DNA of 64,000 nt from UBA9619 sp964630665 (GCA_964630665.1 CAZVVN010000001.1:58277-122276), one strand, 5' to 3'; positions 25,584-35,032 are shown, numbered from the stretch's first letter. A program made the numbers and translations. The notes: generated by a model not told the origin, from the sequence alone.

Positions 25584-27167
25584 ATGACCGAAGAGCGCTC
25601 TGTGCCCACTGTCGAGTTGCCAGTCCAGTACAACGCGGTGGACCATTTCGTCGATCGGCATCTCGAGGCTGGTCGTGGCCAGCAGATCGTGGTTACCGAC
25701 CAGTCCGGCCCCTGGACCTGTGCGCAACTCTCAGACAGGGTCAACCGCACTGGCAATATGCTTCTTGAACTCGGTATCGAGGCGGAACAGCGGGTGCTCA
25801 TGTGTATGCTCGACTCGATCGATTTCCCAGCAGTTTTTTTCGGGGCGATCAAGATCGGTGCCATACCTGTGCCGGTCAACACGATGCTGACTGAAGACGA
25901 TTACCAGCATATGCTCAGGGACAGTCGAGCGAAGGCTCTAGTGGTGAGCGATTCGCTCTATTCCCGATTCTCCGAGTGCCTGAACAACCAGCTGTACCTG
26001 CGTCACGTCATCATTGTGGGACAAGGTGTCGATGGCCACAGCACGCTTTCCGAGTTGCTGCGCCAGGCCTCCCCGGTACTGGCCTGTGCCCCTACCAGTG
26101 CTGATGATGCGGCATTCTGGTTGTACACCTCCGGATCAACAGGAAAATCCAAAGGTGCAGTACACCGCCAGTCCGATCTGATCCAGACCTGCCAGTTGTA
26201 CGCCAGCGGTGTTCTCGAGCTTCGCGAAGACGATGTTCTTTTTTCTGCCGCAAAACTGTTCTTCGCCTATGGTTTGGGCAATGCCATGTCATTCCCGCTG
26301 CATGTGGGATGCCAGGTGGTGCTGCTTGCCGAACGACCGACGCCCGATGTCGTGCTCGATGTGCTGAAGAAACATGAAGCCTCGGTCTTTTTTGGTGTAC
26401 CGACACTCTACGCAGCTATTCTCGCTGACACTGCCAATGACCGGAATCGAGTTTCGGATCGTCTGCGCCTGTGTGTTTCGGCAGGTGAGGCACTTCCGGA
26501 AGAGATCGCTCGAGCCTGGGAAGATCGGTTCGGCGTACCGATTCTGGATGGCCTGGGCAGCACTGAGATGTTACACATATTTCTCAGCAATCGTCCCGGA
26601 GACATCCGTTACGGCAGCAGCGGTACTGCTGTGCCGGGTTACTCGCTGAAAATCATCGGCGACGACGGTCATGAAGTCCAGGATAGCCAGATCGGGGAAC
26701 TGGTGGTCTCTGGGCCGTCAAGCGCCGCTTGTTACTGGGGCCAGAAAGAAAAGAGTCAGCTGACTTTTCAGGGGGAATGGACCCGCTCGGGCGACAAGTA
26801 TTACCGTGACGATGACGGCTATTTCCACTACTGTGGCCGTACCGATGACATGCTCAAGGTCGGCGGAATCTGGGTTTCACCCTTTGAAGTCGAGAACGCA
26901 CTGATCGGCGAGGAACGGGTGCTGGAAGTCGCAGTCATTGGGCGTGAAGACGACCGCGGACTGGTCAAGCCCAAAGCCTATGTTGTTCTCAAGGCCGGCG
27001 TGGAAAAGACCGATGACCTTACCAAGGAGCTCCAGGCTTTCGTCAAGGACCGACTCGCACCGTACAAGTACCCTCGCTGGATCGAATTTGTGACCGAGCT
27101 GCCCAAGACAGCGACCGGAAAGATCCAGCGCTTCAAACTCCGGGATAACGATTCTGCCGGGTATTAA
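25584..27167 (+). CDS. Benzoate-CoA ligase family protein
   Basis: A 527-residue adenylate-forming ligase of the benzoate-CoA ligase (BclA/BadA) branch. The ATP loop is LYTSGSTGKSKG at residues 180-191. Also visible are the aryl-ligase LGSTEMLHIF motif, YHYCGRTDD-like hinge residues (FHYCGRTDDMLK), and TATGKIQRFK with the catalytic lysine near the end. It would make benzoyl-CoA from benzoate, ATP and CoA in the cytosol, feeding BoxB and BoxC encoded on the other strand. It is followed after 52 bp by an alpha/beta hydrolase gene. The promoter region holds the inverted repeat at 25497-25515. Related aromatic acids such as 2-aminobenzoate cannot be excluded. Confidence 0.88.
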   Translation: MTEERSVPTVELPVQYNAVDHFVDRHLEAGRGQQIVVTDQSGPWTCAQLSDRVNRTGNMLLELGIEAEQRVLMCMLDSIDFPAVFFGAIKIGAIPVPVNTMLTEDDYQHMLRDSRAKALVVSDSLYSRFSECLNNQLYLRHVIIVGQGVDGHSTLSELLRQASPVLACAPTSADDAAFWLYTSGSTGKSKGAVHRQSDLIQTCQLYASGVLELREDDVLFSAAKLFFAYGLGNAMSFPLHVGCQVVLLAERPTPDVVLDVLKKHEASVFFGVPTLYAAILADTANDRNRVSDRLRLCVSAGEALPEEIARAWEDRFGVPILDGLGSTEMLHIFLSNRPGDIRYGSSGTAVPGYSLKIIGDDGHEVQDSQIGELVVSGPSSAACYWGQKEKSQLTFQGEWTRSGDKYYRDDDGYFHYCGRTDDMLKVGGIWVSPFEVENALIGEERVLEVAVIGREDDRGLVKPKAYVVLKAGVEKTDDLTKELQAFVKDRLAPYKYPRWIEFVTELPKTATGKIQRFKLRDNDSAGY

Positions 27168-27219
27168 GCTCGTACTGCGGTATGGGCCGGTTTCGGCACA
27201 CGATCAAGGGTTCTGACCA

Positions 27220-28026
27220 GTGGATCATAACCAGGCCCCGGGTCGGATCGAGGTCGATGGTTGTCTGCTCGAATATGCCTGGGTAGGCCCGGAACCGCTT
27301 GAGGGGAGAACGACGCTGGTTTTTCTGCACGAGGGACTGGGTTGTACGAGTCTCTGGCGGGACTTTCCCGAGTTGGTCAGTCAGCGTACAGGACTGACTG
27401 CGCTGGTTTATTCCCGTGCAGGTTACGGTGGTTCCGGGCCCGCGATACTGCCTAGAGAAGTCGGCTATATGCATCACGAGGCGTTGGTCGTGCTGCCGGA
27501 GATCCTAAGGGTTCTTAAGATCGGACCAACCATTCTGATCGGACACAGTGACGGCGCTTCAATCAGCATCATCTACACCGGCAGTGAACTGCAGGACCGG
27601 GTCCGTGCCCTCGTCCTGATTGCGCCGCATGTGTTCAACGAGCAGATCAGTCTGGATGGTATCGCTACGGCCCGGGCACAGTACCAGACGACCGATCTTC
27701 GGGAAAAACTTGCCCGGCACCATGGTGCGCAGGTCGACGACACTTTTCAGGGCTGGAACGAGGTCTGGCTTCATCCGGACTTCCGCGACTGGAATATTGA
27801 AGCGTTTCTGCCCGCAGTTGATGTTCCGGCGCTTGTGATTCAAGGAACCCGGGACGAGTACGGCTCGCTCGCGCAACTGGACGCGATCGAAACCGGTGTG
27901 TCGGCACAGGTAGAACGCCTCGTCCTCGAGGGGGTCGGGCACTCGCCCCATCGCGAGCGGCCCGCGGTGGCACTGGAAGCGGTCTGCCGTTTCGTCCATG
28001 ACCTTCTGGCTGAGCCGAAATGTTAG
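27220..28026 (+). CDS. Alpha/beta hydrolase of the box cluster
   Basis: A 268-residue alpha/beta-fold hydrolase. The nucleophile is Ser110 in IGHSDGAS, the acid is near residue 215 in GTRDEYGS, and the histidine is in VGHSPHRERP. The HEGLGC and SRAGYGGS segments match the hydrolases often found with benzoyl-CoA epoxidase genes. These are thought to be thioesterases or lactonases that rescue CoA from dead-end esters. The GTG at 27220 has an AAGGG site nine bases upstream. The gene ends overlapping a 47-codon frame and is likely part of an operon that starts with the ligase. The substrate is not known. Confidence 0.82.
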   Translation: MDHNQAPGRIEVDGCLLEYAWVGPEPLEGRTTLVFLHEGLGCTSLWRDFPELVSQRTGLTALVYSRAGYGGSGPAILPREVGYMHHEALVVLPEILRVLKIGPTILIGHSDGASISIIYTGSELQDRVRALVLIAPHVFNEQISLDGIATARAQYQTTDLREKLARHHGAQVDDTFQGWNEVWLHPDFRDWNIEAFLPAVDVPALVIQGTRDEYGSLAQLDAIETGVSAQVERLVLEGVGHSPHRERPAVALEAVCRFVHDLLAEPKC

Positions 28027-28163
28027 AGACCCGAGTTTGGGTGGTTGACGGGCCGGCCGCCCCAGGAGACGTCACACGGGCATTTGAAACCCTGCCTGTA
28101 CCGGGAGTGGTCCGGCAAGTGGTATCCCAATATCTTCACTGTGCCTCAGGCCGGGCAGGATGA
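28020..28163 (+). CDS. Possible 47-residue coupled small protein
   Basis: This small frame starts with an ATG that overlaps the end of the hydrolase gene by seven bases. It ends in a TGA that overlaps the ATG of the next gene as ATGA. That double overlap is what a real coupled gene shows, although short frames can arise by chance. The protein has no membrane segment or known motif; it is mildly hydrophobic with a PVPGVVRQVV core. It has no homologue that I recognise. It may only serve to couple translation of the downstream YggU-type gene. Confidence 0.35.
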   Translation: MLETRVWVVDGPAAPGDVTRAFETLPVPGVVRQVVSQYLHCASGRAG

Positions 28164-28483
28164 AACAGCCTTTGTGGGATAATGTGTGGTACCGCTGGAT
28201 CGAGCGTGATCTCGAGTTGAAGCTGAGAGTCATCCCAAGGAGCGGACGAACAGAATATGGGCCGGTACGAGGCGGTCGCCTGGTGGTCAGGGTCAGTGGT
28301 GCCCCAGTGGATGGTAAGGCCAACGCCGGATTGTCGAAATTTCTGGCAACGTCTTTCGCATGCTCCCGTGGTAGTGTGGCCCTAATCACGGGAGAGCATA
28401 GTCGTGACAAGCTGGTGCGAATAGCCTCGCCAGCAGTAATCCCAGCGGTGCTTCGCAGAGGTCTGAAGCGCTTCGAAGGCTGA
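28160..28483 (+). CDS. DUF167/UPF0235 (YggU-like) protein
   Basis: A 107-residue member of the DUF167/UPF0235 family, widespread small alpha/beta proteins of unknown function. The family signature is visible as LRVIPRSGRTE near residues 22-32 and SGAPVDGKANAGLSKFLA at about 46-63, with a basic GEHSRDKLVRI near the end. Its ATG overlaps the stop of the preceding small frame, and it shares the strand of the benzoate-CoA ligase and hydrolase genes. The link to benzoate metabolism is likely positional only; in E. coli yggU sits in a housekeeping locus. Confidence 0.85.
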   Translation: MKQPLWDNVWYRWIERDLELKLRVIPRSGRTEYGPVRGGRLVVRVSGAPVDGKANAGLSKFLATSFACSRGSVALITGEHSRDKLVRIASPAVIPAVLRRGLKRFEG

Positions 28484-28597
28484 TGATCGAGTGGCGACTA
28501 TGCATGACCGAAGAACAAATGACTGACATCTGTAACGGGTTTGATGGTTTTCTGCAAGAACTGCCCGACGCACGGCTGCTGAGATGACACCAACGCG

Positions 28598-29692
28598 ATG
28601 AAGAAATCCCTGATCGTCGCCGTTCTGATCGTACTGGCCGTAGCTGGTTGGTTGTCATCAGGTTTGATTGATGGGCACCGGGATGGTCGCAGTGCCAAGG
28701 CACTCGACCAGGATGCCCCCAGTGCTGAAGTAAAGGTCGAACCACTGACCCGGGTGAGGACCCGTCTGATCGAGGCCCAGACCGTGCCGGAGCAGATTAT
28801 CCTGCTGGGGTCGACCGAGGCAAAACGCAAGGTTCGTCTGCGGGCTCAGACTGCGGCCGCAGTTACGGAGGTCCTGGCCAGCCGGGGCGAGATCGTAAAG
28901 CGCGGCGACCTGATCGTTCGTCTGGCTTCAGATGATCGCCCAGCCCGCCTGCGCCAGGCCAGGGCGCTGCTCAAACAGCGCCAGACCGAATACCAAGCGG
29001 CGTCTTCCTTATCGAAGAAGAACCTGCGTTCAAAGATCGCGCTGACGGAAGCCGAAGCTAAACTGAATGCGGCACAAGCGAGCCTAGAGCAGATACGGGT
29101 CGACATAGAGCGAACCTATATCCGGGCACCATTTGATGGGGTGGTTGACCAGCGGATGGTGGAGTTGGGTGACTACATCAAGATCGGTGAACCCGTCGCA
29201 ACCATACTTGATCTTTCTACGATCATCATTGCTGGTGACGTATCAGAGCACAACGTCTCAAAAATATCACCCGGTATCTCCGGCACCGCTGTACTCGTAG
29301 ACAAGCGGGAGCTCTCCGGCCAGGTGACTTTCGTGGCTCGCTCAAGCAGTAACTCCACTCGAACCTTTCGGGTGGAGCTGGATGTGCCCAATTCCGACTA
29401 TAAGATTGCCGAGGGGATTACGGCCAAGATCACGCTGTTGGTGGGTGATACCCTGGCCCACCAGCTCTCACCTGCTGTGCTGACGCTCGATGGTGATGGT
29501 GTGATCGGAGTAAAAGCCGTGAACGATGGTGGTATCGTCGCGTTTCTGCCCGTCACACTGGTCGCAGATACGCCTGAAGGTACCTGGCTCGGCGGTTTGC
29601 CGCAGACCCTTCGGGTCATAACCGTTGGGCACGAATTCGTGCGAGTTGGGCAGAAAGTTACATCTGTCCCTGAGCAGGCGCCCGAAAGCTGA
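28598..29692 (+). CDS. RND efflux periplasmic adaptor (membrane fusion protein)
   Basis: A 364-residue adaptor of the HlyD/AcrA family. One N-terminal hydrophobic helix (residues 4-24) anchors it in the inner membrane. The lipoyl half-motif and a short alpha-helical hairpin follow (about residues 108-165), then the second lipoyl half with RAPFDGVVDQRMVELGDYI, and a beta-barrel domain. It links an inner-membrane RND pump to an outer-membrane channel. The pump gene starts six bases after its stop, so they form an operon. No TolC-type outer-membrane gene is adjacent, so a shared channel is likely. The exported compound is unknown. Confidence 0.88.
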   Translation: MKKSLIVAVLIVLAVAGWLSSGLIDGHRDGRSAKALDQDAPSAEVKVEPLTRVRTRLIEAQTVPEQIILLGSTEAKRKVRLRAQTAAAVTEVLASRGEIVKRGDLIVRLASDDRPARLRQARALLKQRQTEYQAASSLSKKNLRSKIALTEAEAKLNAAQASLEQIRVDIERTYIRAPFDGVVDQRMVELGDYIKIGEPVATILDLSTIIIAGDVSEHNVSKISPGISGTAVLVDKRELSGQVTFVARSSSNSTRTFRVELDVPNSDYKIAEGITAKITLLVGDTLAHQLSPAVLTLDGDGVIGVKAVNDGGIVAFLPVTLVADTPEGTWLGGLPQTLRVITVGHEFVRVGQKVTSVPEQAPES

Positions 29693-29697
29693 TCTGA

Positions 29698-32600
29698 ATG
29701 GCGTCGCTGATCGACCATACCATCGGCCGTTCGCGCACGGTGCTGGCGACCCTGTTGTTTATCTTGATCGCCGGATCGATAGCCTATCGGGACATTCCCA
29801 GGGAATCACAGCCCGACATCAACATTCCTATTATCTATGTCACTGTTACCCACGACGGCATATCACCGGAAGATTCTGAACGTCTGATCATACGCCCATT
29901 AGAGCAGGAACTACGTGTTATCGAGGGTATCAAGGAGATGCGTTCGACCGGGTATGAAGGCGGTGGCAACGTACTGCTTGAATTCGAGGCCGGTTTCGAC
30001 GCTGACACCGCCTTGCAAGACGTACGGGAAAAAGTCGACCTTGCCAAAGGTAGCCTTCCTGCGGCGTCGGAAGATCCAGAAATACACGAAGTCAACTTCA
30101 GTCTGTTTCCGGTGTTGGTGGTGATTCTTGCTGGCGATGTTCCAGAACGAGTTCTCTATCACCTGGCCCGCGAACTGCAGGACGATATCGAGGGTATACC
30201 GTCTGTTCTGGAAGCGGCCATTACCGGTGATCGTAAGGAAATAGTGGAGGTGCTGGTCGATCCAGTCGAATTGGAAAGCTATGGGCTTGATCCTGCTGTT
30301 GCTGCGGGTACTGTGAAAGGCTCTAACCTGCTTGTTGCAGCAGGGTTCCAGGACACTGGACAGGGTCGGTTCTCGATCAAGGTGCCGGGGCTGTTCGAGA
30401 GTGTCAAAGATATTATCGAGCTTCCTGTCAAGACCGAGGGCGATGCCGTTGTACGGGTTGGCAATATCGCCGAAGTTCGTCGTACCTTCAAGGATCCCAG
30501 CAGTTTTGCCCGGGTCAATGGGCACCCGGCCGTCGCCCTGGAGGTTTCCAAGCGGTCCGGTGAGAACGTGATCGAGACCATCGAGAAAGTGCGTCACGTT
30601 GTTGAACAGGAGAGTGCATTGTGGCCCGAGGCACTGCGCCAGTCAGTCAGAATCAGTTACTCACAGGATCGATCCGATCACATTCGTACGTTGTTGAGTG
30701 ATCTGCAGAACAGTGTCGTGAGTGCCGTGCTGCTGGTGATGGTCGTGGTTATCGCAGCGCTCGGTATACGATCTGCCGGGTTGGTGGGTATAGCGATTCC
30801 AGGGTCCTTCCTGACGGCTCTTCTCGTGTTGTACGTGCTCGGAATATCACTGAACATGGTGGTGTTGTTTAGCCTGATACTGGCTGTCGGGATGCTTGTG
30901 GACGGTGCGATTGTCGTGACCGAATTCGCTGACCGGCGGATGAGTGACGGCTCGCCTCCCCGGCTTGCCTATATCGCCGCGTCCCGCAGAATGGCCTGGC
31001 CCATCATCGCCTCAACAGCGACCACGCTCGCGGCATTTCTACCACTCGCCTTCTGGCCGGGCGTGGTGGGTGAATTTATGAAATATCTGCCGTTGACGGT
31101 GTTGATAACGCTTTTGGCCTCGTTGTTGATGGCGCTCATTTTTGTGCCTACCCTGGGCGCCCTGGTCGGTCGCGCGGGTAATACCAGTCCGGGTGCCAGA
31201 CGGGTTATCGAAGCGAGTGAGCGGGGTGATCTGGATTCGATTCCAGGATTTGTCGGTTCTTACGTGAAGGTGCTGAAAGTTGCCCTGTCCCATCCCGCTA
31301 AAGTACTGGTGGCGTCTTTGGGGCTGCTCGTCGGGGCGCAGGTGCTGTATGGTAGTTTCGGGTCGGGGATCGAATTCTTTCCCGATGTAGAACCTGACAA
31401 CGCCAAGATCCAGGTCCGTGCGCGCGGCAACCTGTCGCTGGATGAACAGGATTCGCTAATGCGTGAAGTGGAGAGGCGAGTGCTTGATATTGGTGGGGTT
31501 GAGACTTTCTACACTCGAGTTGGGCCGAACGCTAACAGCGAAGAATCCGAAGATATCGTCGGCAGCATCTCCCTGGAGTTTGCCGACTGGCGGTTGCGCC
31601 CGAAAGTCAAACAGATTTTTTCCAGGATCCGAGGGCAAATAGGAGATCTTGCCGGGATCATTGTCGACCTGCGCAAGGAGGAGGGAGGGCCACCGGTTGG
31701 TAAGCCGATCCAGATTCAACTAGCCTCCCGGTACCACAAGCTTCTGGCCCCAACAGCGGTAAAGGTCCGGGCACAGTTCGACAGCATGAGTGGTCTGCAC
31801 AGTATCGAGGACTCAAGGCCGCTCCCGGGCATAGACTGGCAAGTCGTCGTTGACCGTGCCCAGGCAGCAAAGTACGGTGCTGACATTGGTTCGGTCGGGA
31901 ACATGGTCCAGATGACGACCATGGGTTACAAGATCGGGACCTATCGCCCGGATGACAGTGATGACGAGATAGAGATCCGGGTGAGGTTTCCCGAACAACA
32001 TCGGACCATAGAAGAATTGAATCATGTTCGTCTGAATACGCCAGCCGGCTCGGTCCCGATTTCGAACTTTGTCGTTCGCCAGGCGAGAGAAAAAACCGGG
32101 ATAGTTAAGCGTGTAGACGGTCGTAGAGTAATCACGATCAGGGCCGATGTAGACGAAGGAGTCCTGGTCGATGACAAGATCCGTGAGCTCGTCGAGTGGC
32201 TTGAGACTGCAGAGATTGATCCGCAGATTCAAGTGGTCTTCAAGGGGGAGGATGAGGAACAGGCCAAGGCACAGGCCTTTCTGAGTCGGGCATTTCTGGT
32301 CGCCTTATTCGTAATGGCGGCAATTCTGATTACTCAGTTCAATAGTTTCTACAGCGCTTTCCTGATTCTGTTTGCAGTCGTAATGTCGACCGTCGGCGTT
32401 CTAATGGGTCTTTTGATTACCGACTCTCCATTCGGAATCGTGATGAACGGCATTGGGGTCATTGCTTTGGCGGGCATTGTCGTCAACAACAATATTGTTC
32501 TGATCGATACTCACGACCGGCTGCGAGAGACTTTGTCTGATCCACTGGAGGCAATTCTGCGTACTGGTGTACAGCGACTGCGGCCTGTTCTTCTGACCAG

Positions 32601-32868
32601 TGTGACTACCATACTCGGATTGATGCCGATGGTGCTGGGCGTCAATATCGATTTTCTGACCCGGGAGATCACTTACGGTGCACCCTCCACCCAGTGGTGG
32701 CGACAGCTTTCGACATCGATTGTATTTGGACTGGGATTCGCAACCGTTCTGACATTACTGGTCACACCCAGTGCGCTGATGCTGAAGGCCAACATCCATA
32801 ACTGGCGGGTAAAGCGGCACAAACGAGGGACAGCTGGCAGTGGGTTGGCGCCCCCCGGCCAGGCGTAA
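29698..32868 (+). CDS. RND efflux pump inner-membrane permease
   Basis: A 1056-residue RND permease with the expected 12 membrane helices and two large periplasmic loops. The N terminus has RSRTVLATLLFILIAG and then IPRESQPDI, which is typical of the hydrophobe/amphiphile efflux branch. TM4 has the proton-relay region as MLVDGAIVVTE: one of the two aspartates of AcrB is replaced by glycine, as in several divergent members. The second half has GIVVNNNIVLIDTHDR near TM10-11. The gene is coupled to the adaptor upstream. The TTG-to-ATG choice is simple here because the ATG follows the adaptor stop by six bases. The substrate is unknown. Confidence 0.9.
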   Translation: MASLIDHTIGRSRTVLATLLFILIAGSIAYRDIPRESQPDINIPIIYVTVTHDGISPEDSERLIIRPLEQELRVIEGIKEMRSTGYEGGGNVLLEFEAGFDADTALQDVREKVDLAKGSLPAASEDPEIHEVNFSLFPVLVVILAGDVPERVLYHLARELQDDIEGIPSVLEAAITGDRKEIVEVLVDPVELESYGLDPAVAAGTVKGSNLLVAAGFQDTGQGRFSIKVPGLFESVKDIIELPVKTEGDAVVRVGNIAEVRRTFKDPSSFARVNGHPAVALEVSKRSGENVIETIEKVRHVVEQESALWPEALRQSVRISYSQDRSDHIRTLLSDLQNSVVSAVLLVMVVVIAALGIRSAGLVGIAIPGSFLTALLVLYVLGISLNMVVLFSLILAVGMLVDGAIVVTEFADRRMSDGSPPRLAYIAASRRMAWPIIASTATTLAAFLPLAFWPGVVGEFMKYLPLTVLITLLASLLMALIFVPTLGALVGRAGNTSPGARRVIEASERGDLDSIPGFVGSYVKVLKVALSHPAKVLVASLGLLVGAQVLYGSFGSGIEFFPDVEPDNAKIQVRARGNLSLDEQDSLMREVERRVLDIGGVETFYTRVGPNANSEESEDIVGSISLEFADWRLRPKVKQIFSRIRGQIGDLAGIIVDLRKEEGGPPVGKPIQIQLASRYHKLLAPTAVKVRAQFDSMSGLHSIEDSRPLPGIDWQVVVDRAQAAKYGADIGSVGNMVQMTTMGYKIGTYRPDDSDDEIEIRVRFPEQHRTIEELNHVRLNTPAGSVPISNFVVRQAREKTGIVKRVDGRRVITIRADVDEGVLVDDKIRELVEWLETAEIDPQIQVVFKGEDEEQAKAQAFLSRAFLVALFVMAAILITQFNSFYSAFLILFAVVMSTVGVLMGLLITDSPFGIVMNGIGVIALAGIVVNNNIVLIDTHDRLRETLSDPLEAILRTGVQRLRPVLLTSVTTILGLMPMVLGVNIDFLTREITYGAPSTQWWRQLSTSIVFGLGFATVLTLLVTPSALMLKANIHNWRVKRHKRGTAGSGLAPPGQA

Positions 32869-32886
32869 AGCCGGGGAGTAACGCCT
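32853..32886. terminator. Overlapping hairpins between convergent RND and VOC genes
   Basis: CCCCGGC (32853-32859) pairs with GCCGGGG (32870-32876). The loop of this stem and the bases after it can instead form AGGCGT (32861-32866) with ACGCCT (32881-32886). The stop codon of the permease lies inside. No T-tract follows, so this is at best a weak or bidirectional terminator for the two convergent genes. Confidence 0.35.
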
Positions 32887-32901
32887 CCGGATAGCCGGTG
32901 G

Positions 32902-33339
32902 TTAGATCGGTACTGGGACATCTGCCACCCACAGGTAGCCATCCCCGTCGAACAGGTAGGCCTCTCGCAGCCCGTGCGGCCTGTCAGTAGCCCGTTGCAG
33001 TACGTTGAATCCTCTTTCTTTTGCGCGGCTTACGGCAATGTCGGGGTCGCATCCATGCAGGCGCAGTTCCACTGTGCCGCCACGCTTTGGTATCCGGCCA
33101 AGCATGGTCTCCAGCGGGTGACCGCTATAGGTGTGATCGGCGTGGATCATCCATTCGGAGCCGAACCCACGAAGCGCAGCAAAATCTGCGTCACTGTAGA
33201 TGATCTGGACTCCGAGCACTTCCCTTTGGAATTCAAGCGCCCGATCCAGGTCAGCTGAGACGAGATTGACACCGAGCCCTCGGAGTGAGTGGGCATAGTC
33301 GGTGGCAGACATCCAGGGCTCACCTTCACGTCGCTTCAT
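32902..33339 (-). CDS. VOC family protein (glyoxalase/bleomycin-resistance fold)
   Basis: A 145-residue vicinal-oxygen-chelate protein. It has the beta-alpha-beta-beta-beta layout with LGVNLVSADLDRALEFQREV at its N terminus and a second half with DPDIAVSRAKERGFNV and a C-terminal YLFDGDGYLWV. VOC enzymes bind a metal with His and Glu residues; His in MIHADH and the acidic C-terminal strand are candidates. The ATG at 33339 overlaps the stop of glnS as ATGA, and an AGGAAG site lies eight bases upstream, so this start is preferred to ones 21 bases earlier or 27 later. The reaction is not known. Confidence 0.82.
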   Translation of the reverse strand: MKRREGEPWMSATDYAHSLRGLGVNLVSADLDRALEFQREVLGVQIIYSDADFAALRGFGSEWMIHADHTYSGHPLETMLGRIPKRGGTVELRLHGCDPDIAVSRAKERGFNVLQRATDRPHGLREAYLFDGDGYLWVADVPVPI

Positions 33340-35021
33340 GCCGGATTCTTCCTGCCCCAAGAATCTCTGAGTGGAACAGTCCGGTTGAATACGGGGCTAC
33401 CAGGTGCTGAGTCGGGGTCAGCGCAGAAATAGCCGGTACGCTCGAACTGGAAGGTATCACCGCATTGGGCCCTGGCCAGGCCTGGTTCGACTTTGGCGTC
33501 CGTAAGAATGACCTGTGATTCCGGGTTGATCAGATCCATAAAATCAGTATCCGAGTCAGCACGGGGATTGGGTTCGACAAAGAGCCGGTCGTACAGGCGA
33601 ATTTCGGCGTTAACTGAGTGCTCTGCTGATACCCAGTGCAAGGTGCCCTTGACCTTTCGGCCATCGGGGGCCTTACCGCCGGCACTTGCAGGATCATAGT
33701 CGCAGTGAATTTCAATGACATTGCCACTTTGGTCTTTGATCACTTCTGTGCACCTGATCAGGTACGCATAGCGCAGCCGGACTTCGCGCCCCGGGGCAAG
33801 ACGAAAAAATTTGCGCGGCGCATCTTCCATGAAATCCTGTTGTTCGATGAAAAGTTCCCGGCAGAACGGGACCGTGCGTGCTCCCATCCCGGGATCGTTC
33901 GGATGGTTGGCCGCTTCAAATTCCTCCACCTGGTTCTTTGGATAGTTGTCTATCACGACCCGGACAGGTCGAAGTACAGCGAAAGCACGCGGGGCTGTTC
34001 GGTCGAGATCTTCCCGAATGCAGTTCTCTAGTACGCTCATCTCGATCTGCTGTTCGTTGCGGGTCACACCGATTCGCGTACAGAAATCGCGGATCGACGC
34101 CGCTGTATAACCTCTTCGACGCAGGCCTGACAGGGTCGGCATGCGTGGATCATCCCAGCCAGCAACCCGCTTTCCCTCAACGAGCGCAGTGAGTAGTCGT
34201 TTGCTCATGATGGTGTAGTCCAGAGCAAGCCGTGAGAACTCGATCTGCCTGGGCCTGCTTGGTACCGTGACGTTGTCCAGGACCCAGTCGTAGAATGCCC
34301 GCTGATCTTCAAACTCCAGTGTGCACAGTGAATGGGTGACACTCTCCAGAGCGTCCGAAAGGGGATGCGTGAAGCCATACATCGGGTAAATGCACCAGCG
34401 TTCACCCGTGTTCTGGTGAGGAAGATGTCGAATACGGTAAAGAGTGGGGTCCCGCAAATTGATATTGGGAGAAGCCATATCGATCCTTGCCCGAAGAACG
34501 TGCGTGCCATCCGGAAATTCACCGGAGCGCATTCGCTCGAACAGGTCGAGGTTCTCCGCCACATTACGGTCGCGAAAAGGACTCTCATGACCAGGTTGAG
34601 TCAGGGTTCCCCGGGAACTGCGAATATCCGCGGCACTCAAGCTGCAGACAAAGGCTTTGCCGTTACGAATGAGTTCTACTGCTGCCTGGTAAAGCTGGTC
34701 GAAATAGTCTGAGGCGTGGGTGAGTCGGTTCTCCCATTCAAAGCCAAGCCAGCGGACGTCGTGCTTTATGGATGCAACGTACTCGGGACTCTCCCGGTCC
34801 GGGTTGGTGTCGTCGAAGCGCAGATAGCACTTGCCCTTGAAATCCTGGGCGATCCCGAAGTTCAGACACATTGATTTGGCGTGACCGATATGTAGGTAGC
34901 CATTGGGTTCTGGCGGAAATCGGGTGACGACGCCGCCCGGATGACGTTTATCGGCAAGTTCTGATTCGACGATCTGCCGAATGAAATTCGTCGCGGACAT
35001 GGGTCTTGCGGTAGTGCTCAT
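33336..35021 (-). CDS. glnS: Glutaminyl-tRNA synthetase
   Basis: A 561-residue class I aminoacyl-tRNA synthetase that attaches glutamine to tRNA-Gln. The HIGH motif is at residues 44-47 within PNGYLHIGHAKS, and the KMSKS-type loop is YTIMSKRLL near residue 275. The C-terminal anticodon-binding barrels (about 340-550) are complete. A dedicated GlnRS is typical of gammaproteobacteria. An alternative start seven codons later lacks a better ribosome site. A short inverted repeat at 35033-35049 lies just upstream of the start. The gene overlaps the VOC gene by four bases, giving translational coupling. Confidence 0.95.
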   Translation of the reverse strand: MSTTARPMSATNFIRQIVESELADKRHPGGVVTRFPPEPNGYLHIGHAKSMCLNFGIAQDFKGKCYLRFDDTNPDRESPEYVASIKHDVRWLGFEWENRLTHASDYFDQLYQAAVELIRNGKAFVCSLSAADIRSSRGTLTQPGHESPFRDRNVAENLDLFERMRSGEFPDGTHVLRARIDMASPNINLRDPTLYRIRHLPHQNTGERWCIYPMYGFTHPLSDALESVTHSLCTLEFEDQRAFYDWVLDNVTVPSRPRQIEFSRLALDYTIMSKRLLTALVEGKRVAGWDDPRMPTLSGLRRRGYTAASIRDFCTRIGVTRNEQQIEMSVLENCIREDLDRTAPRAFAVLRPVRVVIDNYPKNQVEEFEAANHPNDPGMGARTVPFCRELFIEQQDFMEDAPRKFFRLAPGREVRLRYAYLIRCTEVIKDQSGNVIEIHCDYDPASAGGKAPDGRKVKGTLHWVSAEHSVNAEIRLYDRLFVEPNPRADSDTDFMDLINPESQVILTDAKVEPGLARAQCGDTFQFERTGYFCADPDSAPGSPVFNRTVPLRDSWGRKNPA

Positions 35022-35032
35022 GGATGGTTGCC

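Noticed and set aside
28504..28587. A 27-codon frame between the YggU-type gene and the RND adaptor
   Set aside because: It is very short, has no ribosome site and no overlap with neighbours, so there is nothing to separate it from chance.
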